A DNA stretch of 64,000 nt from NCBI GenBank assembly GCA_014871385.1, contig CM026426.1, positions 15,410,517 to 15,474,516 on the forward strand, given 5' to 3'. Below, in pieces: positions 47,741 to 60,033 of the stretch. The position numbers and the translations under genes were made by a program. Within the stretch, counting starts at the first letter, position 1. Each line of letters opens with the position of its first letter. Below the pieces are notes generated by a model, which saw only the letters and a program-made list of their open reading frames with translations, made no database searches and was not told the origin of the DNA. The DNA comes from Ceratodon purpureus (Eukaryota > Streptophyta > Bryopsida > Pseudoditrichales > Ditrichaceae).

Positions 47741-47980
47741 GTGGGTGGACCAGTGGCTCTAGGGAAAACGACCTTCACTTATAAGACGACGAAGACCAAA
47801 CTCCAGGCCCTCACCTTGGAGATCGATCAAGTGGGTCCGGGAATGCAACTTGTGGAAATAATAAAAGTTTTTCAGTCTGGTGTGAAGGTAATGTACCCTA
47901 CTAAGCAGCCTAACGCCGAAGTAAAGACCCTCGACAATATAAGGGATGTCGAGTTCTCAGATGAAGCACTTGTGATGTGA
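47741..47980 (+). pseudogene. Orphan reading frame between the CACTA and Mutator-like elements, unrecognised
   Basis: A 79-residue frame (KTTFTYKTTKTKLQALTLEI, QPNAEVKTLDNIRDVEF). The frame is open before the first Met as well, and the composition is protein-like. It lies in the strip of older DNA (47641-48004) left between two elements, so it may be a piece of whatever occupied the site earlier. No family was recognised. Confidence 0.3.
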
Positions 47981-48004
47981 GGTTCAGAGTACCTGGTGGA
48001 TGTG

Positions 48005-48255
48005 GGAGAACGCTATTTGCCATGTAGCGAAGGGTAGGGTTGGTGGACCTGCACCTCAGCGGTCACCGCGCCTGTCCACGTCGGCTGCGCGGTTTTGCCC
48101 TCCGCCACGTTGTCCCCGTAAAACCCAGACCGGGTAAATTTGCAATGTCACGTAACACTGTCCCCCGCCTCGCAAGACACTGCCCCTCACGCAACACTAC
48201 CGAGACTCTGTGACATTGCGCAATCAAAACATTGCACTTTTCTGCCCGATCGAAA
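48005..48255 (+). repeat. Left terminal inverted repeat of the Mutator-like element
   Basis: Begins GGAGAACGCTATTTGC. Compared with the right TIR it has an extra segment of about 26 bp near 48215-48240. GC-rich and CpG-rich. Confidence 0.88.
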
Positions 48256-49227
48256 TAACACTGCGAGCAACATCAGAGGGTGTGCGAGTAGGGTTGTGGG
48301 GGGAGGTTTTGTCAAATGGAGTATCAGGGTTTTAGTATTCCGGTGCAATAAGCATGGACAGACAACGCCATAGTCTGCAATGATAGGACATTGCGATCGG
48401 CTTCGAAATATTTGAAATCATACAGATTCTGGGGTTTTGATTAGGGTATCAGGAACAATGCAATTCATTTAGTGAGACTGCGGTTTAAGGCGTTCAATTG
48501 CGTTCTACTAGGCGCGATGGAGTGCACAAATCAATGCGCAATGATGATGACCGTACGTGTTGAGGTGATATCTTTCTTCAGACGCATTAACGATGAATTC
48601 ACGCTTTGGAAGGGTGGATCAAGTGAAGACCCAGAAAATAAAGGTAATGTGTTAGACCTAAACTTGTTTTCTCAGTTTCATGTCCTCCCAATTGCAATTG
48701 AATTCCGTAAGCATGGTAGATATAACAGGTGGATTTGTTGGCTTCCGCATTGTTAGAAGGAGCGTCATCGAAGCCTTCCAAAAACACAAGGTGTGTAGCT
48801 AGAGTATATCCAGGTACTTGGCATATAAAAATCCTATTCTTCTCCATATTATTTGTTCCCCGTTGTTTTCAATGATGTGAATATACGTTGTTGAAGTTGT
48901 CGGTTTGTCTATTTCTTTCAAATTTGTATGTTTAGGGTTTCGTGTGTGCGTCTCGTTGTTGATGCTTAGTGCGGTCGATTAGGTTTAGAGAGTTATTACT
49001 CACAGGGGACGATAGTTATTCCCGCCAAACTCCTAAACAGTATTTCGTGTTGACTGTCCACGGATTTCGTCACTTTTGGGGAGGAAGCCTGGTTCTACGC
49101 GGTTGTTTACTGTCCTGGAGGTTGTAGTGCTCTCGTCGGACTCTGTAACAACTTTTGGTTTCTCACGTACAAAACCCTAAGTTGTTCGAGTTGTGGAGCT
49201 GAAACGAGCCTGTACTCTCCCCGCGAC
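48256..49227. other. 5' region inside the Mutator-like element
   Basis: A plus-strand frame at 48472-48756 (FHVLPIAIEFRKHGRYNRWI) may be a 5' exon of the protease gene or a captured fragment. No family was recognised, and the rest is non-coding. Confidence 0.3.
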
Positions 49228-52200
49228 ATGGACGCGGAACCTGTAACAGTGAAGGTGATGATATACTTTGCATCTTTCAATGTTACTTATCCTAGCAAGC
49301 AATGACTTAGGGACCTCATAGAAGAATTCGCAACAATGTGCAAAGGTGACTGTAAGCCAGAGGTTTTTTGTTAGTATCTATTGTAGTGCGGACTGGTTCT
49401 CTAACAAGATGATGTTAAACCAGCATAGATTTATTCGTGGTTGTCAGAATGCTAAGTATCCCGACGGGAGAATGGCTTTGTTGTTACCTTATCCCAACTT
49501 GAAGATAGGTGAGGGTAAGAAAGTAGAGGTACTCTCAAAGAAGAATGCTGCTATGAAGACCGAGCGTCGTGGCACTGCACAGCATCCTACCGGCGGAGAC
49601 GAAGACACCGATGGTAACATTGCTGCTAACTCTGTGGAAAGTGGACATGGGGCTATAGTGGAGGTCCAAGTGCCAGCTTTCACTCAGGTGCCGCCGGATG
49701 TACTATGGAAAGAGGTGCCTCTAGAGGTGGTAGCGAGAGCAATGCTGCCCTAGACAGGGAAAGCGAAGAATAGGAAGTCTGTGCTGAAGAAACTGCCTCA
49801 AGAAGGGGGTCCTAAGCGGGAAACGGGATCAAAGCCAATTACAGCAGTCCAACCGCAACCCAAAAGAGACATAGGGTTGCGGATTCGTGCGGTTAAAGAG
49901 TTGCAGGGGCTGCGGAGTACGGATGAAGCTTTGGATATGTGTGAGACGGGGGTTGGGCTTCGCAGGAGCAAACGAAAGGCAGACGAGGCTACAGTCTGTG
50001 ACACTAGAGAAGACGAGGATGATTTTGTGACTGTAGATGTAATGGATAAAATTGGAAAATCTTCTCACTTGGATCTGAAGATTGAGGTACCGGGTAGCAT
50101 GGAAATTGATGGATCATTCCACGTTTCTGTGCAAGAACATCCTGGAGAGCGACCAAGCAAGTTGACAAGACTCGACGACGGCTCAACAGAAGAGGTAAGT
50201 GCCTGCATATCAAACTTGCAGAAAGATAAAGAAAAAGCAAACTCAACGCTTTGGAATAGATTTCAACTTAAGTTGCCGAGTAATGCAGGGAGGAATTCCC
50301 TGCAAACAACATTACCGAGGTTCTTGAAATGCCCAGATTGCGTAGAGGGCGTCCCTGTACAATATGGGGATGCCGAAGATGTGACCGAATGGAGTCCTAG
50401 TTATACTAATCCCCCTATTCTGCAATGTCACACTATGGAGGATTTAAAATGCGACCAGAATCTCCCATCCTGTGAATTAAACTAAACAGAGTCCTAGTCG
50501 CCGGACATTGCAGATGAAAGAGAACGTGCTATGGTGATATGGAGAGGAAACTGGGTGGTTACTGATGAGTTGCGGACGTACTGGGCTGAGAGGATAGGTT
50601 TGCCTAGTCCTTTCAGCTTCCATCCAGAATTACTCACTAAAGCGGAGCAACATTCAAAGACATTCGCGAGGTTGGAGAAGATCCATATCCAGCGTCACTT
50701 GAAGGCGGAAGCGGAGGGCGACGGGGAGGGTCCTGTTTTGAAGAAACAAGAGAAACCTGCCATGTCGGCCCTGTACAGGATGTGGGAATTCGAGGACGAA
50801 GTGACTCTGCCTTGGTCTTGGGAGTGTAAAAGTGGATAGGACTTCATCGCCAACTGGAACGAAGTCGTCCACACAGATGCTTTCAAAGACCGCCTGATGT
50901 GGGTCGCGTATTGGTGGATGGCAAGGAAGGTATGACAACATTATCTTCCCACCAATTCATTTTACAATGTTCTGCTTGATGTTACTGTGTCATAGTGTCA
51001 CCGCTTTTGATAATATGTGGTTGGATGAGGAAAAGAAAGGATTCGTGACATCAATGCCGGTGGATATGCGCAGGGTGATAAGAAACGGCCTTTACAAGCT
51101 AACATAGTCGACGCAATCAGTGGGGGCATAGAATCTTTGGTTCAGACTGTAGAGGATGGAGTTCCGTACGATGACCTGGAAGGTCTGGGACGGTACGTCC
51201 AATGGACAGTCGACTACGCTGAGTACGAGGCCACAGCTGTCGCTCTCCAAAATGAAATGAAGGTTCGCCATGATGGACAAGTCCAGCAAGCCATTTTGGA
51301 TTTCATGACAAAAAACGGAACATTGGCGGAGGATGTTCGATGGGGATGGTGCCCAATATGGCAAGTCCTACAGGCTACTACAAACATTCTTCAGCAGCCA
51401 CCCTCTTTGCCCTGGAGACATGACGGTACATTTTTTTAACTTGTTATTGCTGTCACGCAATAAATTGCCTACTTGGAAAAAGTATTTGTTGAATTCTTTT
51501 TTTTCCTAAAATCTAGAGATTTATGCTACTATTACGATTACCCTGCAGTGACGGAGGCGAAGATCGTCCGTGAAGTACTTTCGGCAAATCGCGTGGAGAA
51601 GATGCTCCCGCCTCCAATTCTGTATATACTGAGGGACCTTTTCGGCGCTCACCATGGCCTATACAGGCAACTTTCCTGCCCTCTCTACGGGCTTACGGAG
51701 GAGGAGTTCAGGAAGGAGTGGGAGTCGCCAATGAATTTAAGACGTGCTGTTTCAGTGTTTATTGAAGGTGGCCAATACCAGTACGGAGGTTTAGGGGACG
51801 TTGTTGGTGATTCATTTCGGGATGATATTTGTGCTCAGATGGAGAAAGTGCGAGCAGGGCACAGAGAGGACATTGTCCAAAACGTGATCACGACCACTGG
51901 GTCGCTGAGGCGAAGGAGTGGCGGCGTGTACTGCAGACTTGGGAAGAACTTGATATGGGTTGGGTGTTGGCGGTGTCGACCCCGGTGTGGAATCTTGATG
52001 CAACGTCCATGCAACTGAGACTGCTGGAATTGGTCCGTGACATTGGAGAGGTGTTGAAGAGGGAAGACGAAGAGCACTGGATAGCATCTGTAAAGCAAAT
52101 TCAGGATTCAGGGTCGCCGAAGGATGTCATAGAAAGAGGGGATGCTCTCATAACAGTTTCATGCACAGGATTGGGTATAGTACAGGATGCCAATACTGAT

Positions 52201-53601
52201 GGTCTTCAATGCCAGGTCACTGACTTCAAAGACAGTGTACACAAAACAGGATCGAAGACAATCCAAGGGACGACCTAAGAACTCTGTCGTGACACTGTTT
52301 TCTCAGAGCTCAAGGAGGACAACGACAATATACCAAGTGTTACAATGGATGCAACGGATTCAGATGTAGTTATGGGCTGTGCACCCTCCACAGCTACCGC
52401 TGACCTCGATGGAATCAAAGAGCCTACTGCCGGAGTGGAGAATGCTTTAGTATTCCTCGAAATTAAAAACCTCATGGCAAGTGCGACAAAAGTTACTCCG
52501 GTTGAAGATCCACTACTAACACTCAGCTAGTTTCAGAACACAACTCACTCAGGTGCAGATCTGACACTGCGATGTGATGAATTCACCCAAGGCCCAAGTT
52601 TCGCTCAGTGGGCGAAAGACAGTACCGACGTAGTTCCCATAACACCGTATAAGGGGGTGTCCATCGTTGCGGGGCAGTATTCCAAATCTGCCGGAATAGG
52701 GGATATTGTATCCACATGTAGGAATCCACGAGAAGCCTTTGACAAGCAGGAGCAGTTGGATGCCGCCACGGTGAGTCTAGTCACCCTCTCGCAATCTATT
52801 TGCGGAGGAGAAGCGAGTATCATTGCAGTGACATCTTGGTCTGAAATAGTGTGTGACACTGGAGAGGCCGCGACTGTAGTTGAGGTGGATCCTTGGCCTC
52901 ATCTAGAATTTGCTGCAGTGGACAGAATCTCCTCAATGACGCTTCCTGATGCGTACAAGCACTCCTGCATAGAAGAATTGCTGATTGCTCTGCCCGAGCG
53001 TGAAGGAAAGGGAGATGGTGCCAACAAGGTAATCTTCTACAACGATAAGGGAAAAGAAATCAAGGTGAAGTTCACTGCTATCCGCGACCTTATGCGCGTG
53101 CGAACCCGTCTTTGTAATGATATTGTCGATCTGGTAATGTCCCGCTTATATTTCGAGTGCCTACGTAGGATGCGTCCACAGATTCAAATTGTTACTTCTA
53201 GAGTAAGTTCGTGCTACATGAGTGTACTGCAAGGGAAGACAACACTCCAGAGATGGGCTTCGGCCTTCTTGCAACCGGCGTCTGGAGTCTCAGTACATGA
53301 GGTTTGGAAGTTATTGTTACCATGAATTGGAGAGGATCACTCGTCACTTCTAGTCTTCCAGTATGATAAAGTGTTCCATTTTGACTCCTACTATGGTGAG
53401 TGCCATTTCCCGATTGGACGCCACAGTGAGTTCTTGCAGATGATCAGTCACGCATGGCAAACTCTGAGGGGTGTGCGTAACTATGCCGTCCCTGTCGTAG
53501 CTCAACAAGTCGCCCAACAGCCTGGCAACTACGAGTGCGGCCATCATACTATTCGAAATGCCCTCATCTACTTAAAAGTAAAGTGCACTCTACTGCTGTG
53601 A
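49228..53601 (+). pseudogene. Ulp1/SENP (C48 cysteine protease) gene of the Mutator-like element, decayed
   Basis: Predicted SUMO-protease-like protein. A likely start is the ATG at 49228 (MDAEPVTVKVMIYFASFNVT). Several exon-like frames follow on the plus strand: basic and acidic linker regions at 49781-50485, WVVTDELRTYWAERIGLPSP at 50531-50839, and DLEGLGRYVQWTVDYAEYEA at 51137-51439. Then come ILRDLFGAHHGLYRQLSCPL at 51473-52018 and HWIASVKQIQDS at 51829-52278. The C48 domain is at 52950-53580: IRDLMRVRTRLCNDIVD (substrate entry region), then DHSSLLV (catalytic His), VFHFDSYYG (Asp) and QPGNYECGHHT (Gln and catalytic Cys). Breaks include in-frame stops at 49751-49753 and 53323-53325 and a frame change near 49.35-49.4 kb. 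The catalytic residues themselves survive. Confidence 0.75.
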
Positions 53602-55650
53602 CACTGTATTTTACTATACAGAACATGCCAATTTGCCCAGTGTCACATACTAAACACTGAAACTGTTGTTGTGACAGTTTCGAGCAGTGAAGACTGAGGA
53701 TTGAGAATCACATATATTCTCGAAACTGGAGGAGCCTTTTTGGACAAAAGATATCAACGTCCAGATATTGTCTCTTTTAGCGAAGGAACTGAACGTTAGT
53801 ACGCGTGATAGCCGATATCTGCCACCCTTTAGCGTTTGCCCTAAGACCGTGTTTTTATCACCGGATAGCTGCACCAAAGTTTGTTAGACAGCACCGTAGT
53901 AAAAGAATCCAATATAGAAGGCATGTAGAGTTCTACTGTAATTCTGTGTTTCCAAAGCGAACTATACAGTTTCTGTTCTATACATCCGGATACTCCAACA
54001 GTACCTTAAACTGTGTCACAATTATTATTGCGTTTACTTGCATGTCTATCGCCCCTTCTTTGCAACGTCCTTGTGACATTGGGATAATGTGTGCTCGTAT
54101 GTAATTGCATCAATTCTTTTTTTTACCTCGCAGATTGTTTTGTGACATTAATGGATGTTACGAAACAAAATTCCCATTACAATACTAACCTCAAATGGAG
54201 CAACTCTAATAGTCAGAGGGTAGGTTGCTTACATGAGTAACATAGCCGTCTTCTCTCTTATTCTCGATTTGAATTGATACAGTTCTGTACTAAACAATAT
54301 TAGCGGATTTGATACACGTTTTTTTGGAAAGGTAAGTTATTTAAATAACCTCGAATTTGTTATGTTTCATTATGACTTTGTGGATGACGATGGTGTATGA
54401 AGTGTACAATATGTGATCAAAAGAATAATTCAAATTGTAGCATACATTGTAGACGGATTATAGGTTGGCAACTAATAAAACAAACCAAAATGAAAATTAA
54501 AAAGTAAATAAGGATCAAGGATAATAATTGAAAAAATTATAAAATATTATAAAAAGATGGAGTAACAAAACAAGAAAAGGAAATTTTAAATATGAAAGGA
54601 AAAATATTATTTAGGAGTACTTACGTTGATTCCTCCATGAGCTCGTAGATTTCACTAAAATGATTTCAAAATAATTTGTTCATGGCATTAAAAAATCAAT
54701 GTACACCTAATGTAAACGACCTTCAAATTGTTCACAAAAAATTGTTTGCATTTGAGTCCATTAACCTAATTAAACTCTGAATTTTTTATACTTTTAAATC
54801 AAGACGCCTAACAATTTGATCCACTTAAAGTAAATAATTATAAGAGGATATTGGAAGTAAATATGAACTATAATATCACCTGACGTTCAATTGCGATTAG
54901 AAGAATTGTAATTCAATTTCCAAAATGAAAGAAAACAAAATAGTCCTAATTTATTTAAAGATCACATTAAATTAAATACACGGTATAATAAAGGATTGGC
55001 GATACCAAACATCTATGCATTTTATGAAAGGTGATCGCTGAAGTAAATCTCAAATAATCACCTAACCTATTCAATATAAATGGAGAGTAAAGAATAATTT
55101 TTATTATTTTATTATATAGTGTACCATAGAAAACAAATAAATCGTAGTAATGAGTACGGTTTAATATAATTTATTTCCAAAATATTGTGTGATTTAAAAA
55201 AAAATTACATGTGTTAAAAAAACAAATTTGGAGTTATATGATAATAACGTGACCGAAACCATAATGAAACTAATTCCTTCAGAAATATTAAAGAGAGTAT
55301 TCGGATAACATATAATAAAAAATCGTTAAGCCTTTTAACAAAACCTTTTAAAAAAAATTATAAATTAACTTACAACGATAGAATATAGTACCAATTTAAT
55401 ACTTTACGTCATGATTAAAAACATTTAAATTCGTAGAACGAAGAACAGAGTACTCCGTATCGTCTGAATACAATCTCGACAGAATCATTTATTAGTTCAA
55501 CAACTTTCGTACACAATGTCACAATGTCACAGAGTAACAGCTGATGGCCACTGTTTCATTGTCATGGCTTAACACTTGATGGCTACTGTCATAATGTAAG
55601 ATGCTTATATAACTGCATTAATGTACGTACTACAACATATAACTAATTGC
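53602..55650. other. AT-rich centre of the Mutator-like element
   Basis: From about 54.1 to 55.6 kb the sequence is extremely AT-rich with no coding signal on either strand. It separates the two converging genes. If a transposase once lay here it is no longer visible. Confidence 0.5.
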
Positions 55651-55663
55651 CTAAAGTCCTAAG

Positions 55664-56095
55664 TCATGAATTGTTGTGAGTACATGATACCATAGTGGTG
55701 CAACCACACTCCATGCTCTTAGTGTCACATGACGATTTCTTCCACTTAGATTGCCCTTGCAGTAGTGACACGTAAGTAGTCGAACACTGTACTCCCTTGA
55801 ACTGTTCACTCGCGGGGAAGAGAACGACCTTCTTTCTTTCCGGAGCCTTCGTATTAACACCCAAAGGAACTGTCCTCTTACGCTTCATATGGCCACGGTC
55901 TAACGACAAGGCCGGAGGAATTACTCGATCATTTTGCACAGGCACGCCAATACAGTTGGAGGACGGAAGGGAGTGACACGTTTTCGGGGCAGGTACCTCA
56001 ACATAGTCTGCCATTGTTGCTAAGAACTCCAGTACATCCGATTCTAACCCTTCCATCCCTACGTTAGAGTCTGAAAACAAAAAATGTAAGTACAA
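55664..56095 (-). pseudogene. Possible 3' exon of the minus-strand gene in the Mutator-like element, unrecognised
   Basis: A 143-residue frame (VGMEGLESDVLEFLATMADY, RGHMKRKRTVPLGVNTKAPE) with a Lys/Arg-rich middle. It has plausible intron borders upstream and lies in line with the frames at 57-59 kb, so it may be the end of that gene. No family was recognised. Confidence 0.35.
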
Positions 56096-57075
56096 AAGAG
56101 AAACTGCATGAGAAGATCTGAAACAAAGAATTTCTCCCTTATATACAAACGGTGGGCGTTGATGTGTTCAGTAGGTCCACGTACTTCTCCTGTGGGAACT
56201 TGCTCACGTGCGAAACTTTGAACCCTAAAACAAATATAGTTCTGGCGCGCAACCGTAGATAATAATAAGTGTACAATACTAATGTAAATATTGAGTAAAT
56301 CTCTTCATTGAGCAAAGGAAGAGGTCGTCTTGAACACATTCTAAGTGATGATTAGATTATACAATAGTTTGAGTGAAAGCGGTTCGGTAGTGTCACAGTG
56401 TAACACATAAGGAAAGACAAAGCATTAAATATACGATTCGATAATGCTGAACATAATATAAACATTTATTCCACTAGCACATGGGTGGCCAAACATTAGA
56501 TTGAAGTCATACACACCGTCCAATGACGTCGACAATTCTAACTGTTCCACTCTAACCTATGGTAAGTTGTCAATAAACCTAGGGGCGTCTCAGAAAGAAG
56601 CTATACCCATCTACGCAGACTCCTAATCACTATTTACGACTATAACAACTTATGTTATGGTCTTCCTCCTCACCCATTGCAAAGTAGAAATTCTTCATAA
56701 CCCAACGCATTTCTTCACGGTCTGACCCGCTTTCCGTGTTATGAAGGGTTCAAAATTGACGTTCTCCGCAAAGTTGTCGTCTAGCAACACTGCCTTGCAA
56801 TCCGAAGGGTCGACATCCGTAGAGCGTCGCCTCGACCGCATATTCCAACTCTAATTGGCCGCTCAATCAACCCTCACAAGGAAGCATCTACTGCCCGCCC
56901 TCTTGCCTCGCCCACATTCACCCATTGGCTGGCCATGCCCTGCCACCGGAGTGACCGAGAACCTGAGCAGACGCATAATGATAAGGTGATCAAAGAAAGA
57001 AAGAGCCAATCAAAAAATCCATCAACAACGACATGGAAATTGATATACATGCTCACGGAACGAAAAGGAGAATGC
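56096..57075. other. Stretch between minus-strand exons, no supported gene
   Basis: Mixed composition. Short frames here show no family resemblance. Confidence 0.35.
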
Positions 57076-59089
57076 TTAGCTATGGAGATCCTCAATCTTC
57101 ATGCCTTCATGCACAACAAGCCCGTCGGAATTCACATGCTTTTCCTGAAAAATCGAAATTCCCGCCACATGGGGCAGGTACAACAATGTTTCAATTGTGA
57201 ACTGTGCTTTACATCCCCTCTTTATAGACTGACCCCATTTCTTCTTCGAATCGCGTTGAATTTTAGGCTTCTTTTTCCCGTCCTGTTCTTCGACTGTTCC
57301 GCTACGTACAGGAAAGGCTGCCTCGATCTCCACCGGATTGATGAGGTCGCCGGGTCCCTCCTCACCTGGGTAGTCCCCGATTGTTGTGTCACAGCAAGGA
57401 CGCCCAGAGATACCAGTGTCACAGACATCCCCTACAGTACCTACTTCTTCTCGGCTTGCTGTGCTATGTAGTGCGTGCGTGGCAGAAGACGGCATAGCTT
57501 GGCAAAGCTCTGAACATTGCGAGGAGATATAGTCTTCCTGAACAAAAGTCACTAATATTGGCAACCCTCCGCCACTGCCCAAAGCAGGATTGGTACTCGC
57601 AGCCAGATCTTCTATGCATGCAGGTTTGTCAGGGGCTGATGTCTTTTTTCTGGAACCCCGCCGCTTCTGCGTATTTGAAGGAACAATATCGCTTGGTAGC
57701 ACACCGACTGCTTCGCCAATCAAGTCCGATGCCCCCCTGGCTTGCTATCGAGGGGTGACAATGCCCTTTCGCACATGGTGATGAAAGTGGAGCCTCGGCA
57801 TTTGGCTTCTTCTTTGCAGTCCCTCGTTTCCTTGCGGGTTTCGCCGTGCAAGATCTCGCCGTGACAGTGGCCGCAGCTAAAACAATTGTTTCGGAAATAA
57901 CAATCTCCTTTTTCTTCCTAGACGCCCACTTTTTCACGGCCTTCGTAGAGGGTGGGGGAGAGTCAATTACTGTCAGAACCTAGTTCAGGTTGGGGATTGC
58001 GTTTCGAACTTCACCGCCCAAATTATCATCAGTTGAGTCAGGTTGAAGTGCAGGCTTTGCCTTCTTACGCGATCCCCGTTTCTTCTAGACTGGTACGGGC
58101 TCAGCTACCAGCCAATCCATCGCATCGATGATGGACCCTCATGGTTTTGGTTTGAACTTACGAGCTGGCTTCCTTGCCTGACCTCCTTGGCTATGTTTTG
58201 CCCTTGCCTTCCTTGTTGGAGCCAACGCGTTTCCTTCTTGCACAGTGACTACATGTACCTGCTTCTTCCTGGGCTTCCGTAGTAGACTTTCCAATATGGG
58301 CTTAACAATTCTTGAAAAATCTTTAGGATCGTACTCACACTTATATCTGCCATCGACATAATGGAATTATTGCTCTACATGTTAACCACGATCAGTATTG
58401 TGTGCAAGAAAACCCTAAGATTTCACGTCGACAATGAACCCTAACTGACCTATAGAGAATGGGGGTGGACGCAGTAACGATCTATTCTCTAACTCTGAAA
58501 GAACCCCAGCAATCCAAAACCTAAAATCTAAACCAAACAGCGCAGCGAATATACAGATTAGAATATGCGGAGGGAAACGCAACACTGGAATGGTGTTAGA
58601 GGAAATGATTTACCTAACGAAGTTCATGGCCGTTTGGGGTCCGTCTCTGGATAGATTAGGTTTGCGATTCTCCTTGTTAGGGCAAAACCTAAATTGTGCT
58701 CCCTCCTTGCCGCATTGCATTCCTTCAATGAATTCTTCTACCCTAGAAGACGGAATGTAACACTACTGGACTAAGTGGGCCTTCTTGTGTTCCCCTCGAG
58801 GTGGACAGTACTCCAAGTCCCACTTCAAATCCCTAGGTCCAAACCCACCTGCAGGTGGGTTCTGCACAGAGTCCTCGATCACATTCAGTTGAAGAGCGTG
58901 TAGGTCGAATGCACTCAAGTCTACATCCATGTCGACTTGAGGGAGGACGTGATTCTTCTCTTCAGAAATCGGGATCTCCTCTTGCTCCATCGCTGCTGAA
59001 TAATTCAGTATTTTGCAAAAACCACACATAAACGAAGCACTTGTAACATTTGCAGTCCAGGGGGGGGGGGGGGGGGGGGTTGCATACAT
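57076..59089 (-). pseudogene. Minus-strand gene of the Mutator-like element with a FAR1-like basic domain, broken
   Basis: Reads from the right TIR inward. The first frame, 59089-58763, holds an acidic leader (MDVDLSAFDLHALQLNVIED and GFGPRDLKWDLEYCPPRGEH). Lys-rich frames follow at 57937-57629 (MKKWASRKKKEIVISETIVL, KPARKRGTAKKKPN) and 57723-57076. The latter contains KWGQSIKRGCKAQFTIETLL and ISIFQEKHVNSDGLVVHEGM. A pattern of Gly-Cys-Lys-Ala followed by a conserved His-Val/Asn...His recalls the FAR1/WRKY-GCM1-type DNA-binding domains at the N-termini of Mutator-like transposases. That link is an inference from memory. Stops and frame changes separate the pieces, and no DDE core follows. Confidence 0.4.
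59060..59079. repeat. Uninterrupted run of 20 G
   Basis: A homopolymer of 20 G on the plus strand, read as a proline run in the minus-strand frame next to the start codon. Its length may be unreliable because long homopolymers are prone to sequencing error. Confidence 0.9.
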
Positions 59090-59194
59090 TTGCGCCTGTT
59101 CAAGAAGGAAGTCGAGCTATGGCGAAAGCCTAGATTGATAAAACAGAGAAGATAGTGACATTACTACTCTGTTATGCCGACATTCGTTGCGTGC

Positions 59195-59422
59195 ACTATT
59201 TTTTCGATCGGGCAGTGTCACAGAGTCTCGGTAGTGTTGCGTGAGGGGCAGTGTCTCGCGAGGCGCGGGACAGTGTTACGTGACATTGCAAATTTACCCG
59301 GTCAGGGTTTTACGGGGACAACGTGGCGGAGGGCAAAACCGCGCAGCCGACATGGACAGCCGCGGTGCCGAGCAGCAGGTCCACCAACCCTACCCTTTGC
59401 TACATAGCAAATAGCGTTCTAC
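59195..59422 (-). repeat. Right terminal inverted repeat of the Mutator-like element
   Basis: Inverse of the left TIR with about 85-90 percent identity by eye, ending AGCGTTCTAC. Confidence 0.88.
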
Positions 59423-59431
59423 GTGGATGTG

Positions 59432-60033
59432 TGCCCACCTGCAATGAAGGGGAAGCTCATTGTCAAGTAATTTTGGTCTCGAGCAACCCGAGAGTGTCTT
59501 ATATAGTTTCACAACGGGTACGGTAAAAAGCCTTTTTTAATTGTTGTTGCGCCGTCACTATGGAAGATTTTTATTTTTGATTTTTTTCTATGATGGTTTG
59601 TGATACAAATCTTAAATAATCTCATGTGGTCAATAAGTAGAATCCAAAGGTATGTTTTTTTCTTCCAAAAAATAAGTTCAATGGCTACCTTGATTTTCAA
59701 AGACTTCGTAACCGTTGCTACCAATGTTAATTTCAATGTGCTCCTTTTGAATCGTGCTTTAGAAGTGGTCTAGGGTTTTCAAATTGCGGATAACAAAAGG
59801 TCGTCTCGTAACACAGTTGAGGCTATTTTGGATTGGCAGGGGTGGACATCAGACGAGTCCAATACCGAATGGGACATACATATTTGGGAGGCTACGGGAG
59901 CAGGGAATTAGGGATTTTAGGGCATTATAGAGAACCAATTGATGTAGACATGGACATGCCTGCCTTGGTCGGACACGCCTTTCACGTTTACGATGGCATA
60001 GTTTGAAGTATAGGCGTCCTCCTACATGAGGAT
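59432..60033. other. Flank between the Mutator-like element and the second CACTA copy
   Basis: AT-rich up to about 59760, then a coding-like stretch that could be a decayed N-terminal part of the TNP2 copy (GWTSDESNTEWDIHIWEATG). The left end of that CACTA copy was not found. Confidence 0.35.

Larger units (their letters stand above)
48005..59422. mobile_element. Mutator-like element carrying a Ulp1-type protease gene, 11.4 kb, 9-bp target duplication
   Basis: GTGGATGTG occurs at 47996-48004 and at 59423-59431. Between them the termini are long inverted repeats, about 250 bp on the left (48005 to about 48255) and 228 bp on the right (about 59195-59422). They share blocks such as AAGGGTAGGGTTGGTGGACC, TTTTGCCCTCCGCCACGTTG and GAGACTCTGTGACA. 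A 9-bp duplication with TIRs over 200 bp is typical of Mutator-like elements. The interior has two converging decayed genes: left to right, a long gene ending in a Ulp1/SENP C48 protease domain; right to left, a basic protein with a FAR1-like motif. No MURA (MULE) DDE transposase was recognised. The layout recalls Ulp1-bearing plant MULEs such as Kaonashi. Confidence 0.9.

Noticed and set aside
54100-55650. A hidden transposase core in the AT-rich centre of the Mutator-like element
   Set aside because: No open frame of useful length and no recognisable motif on either strand.
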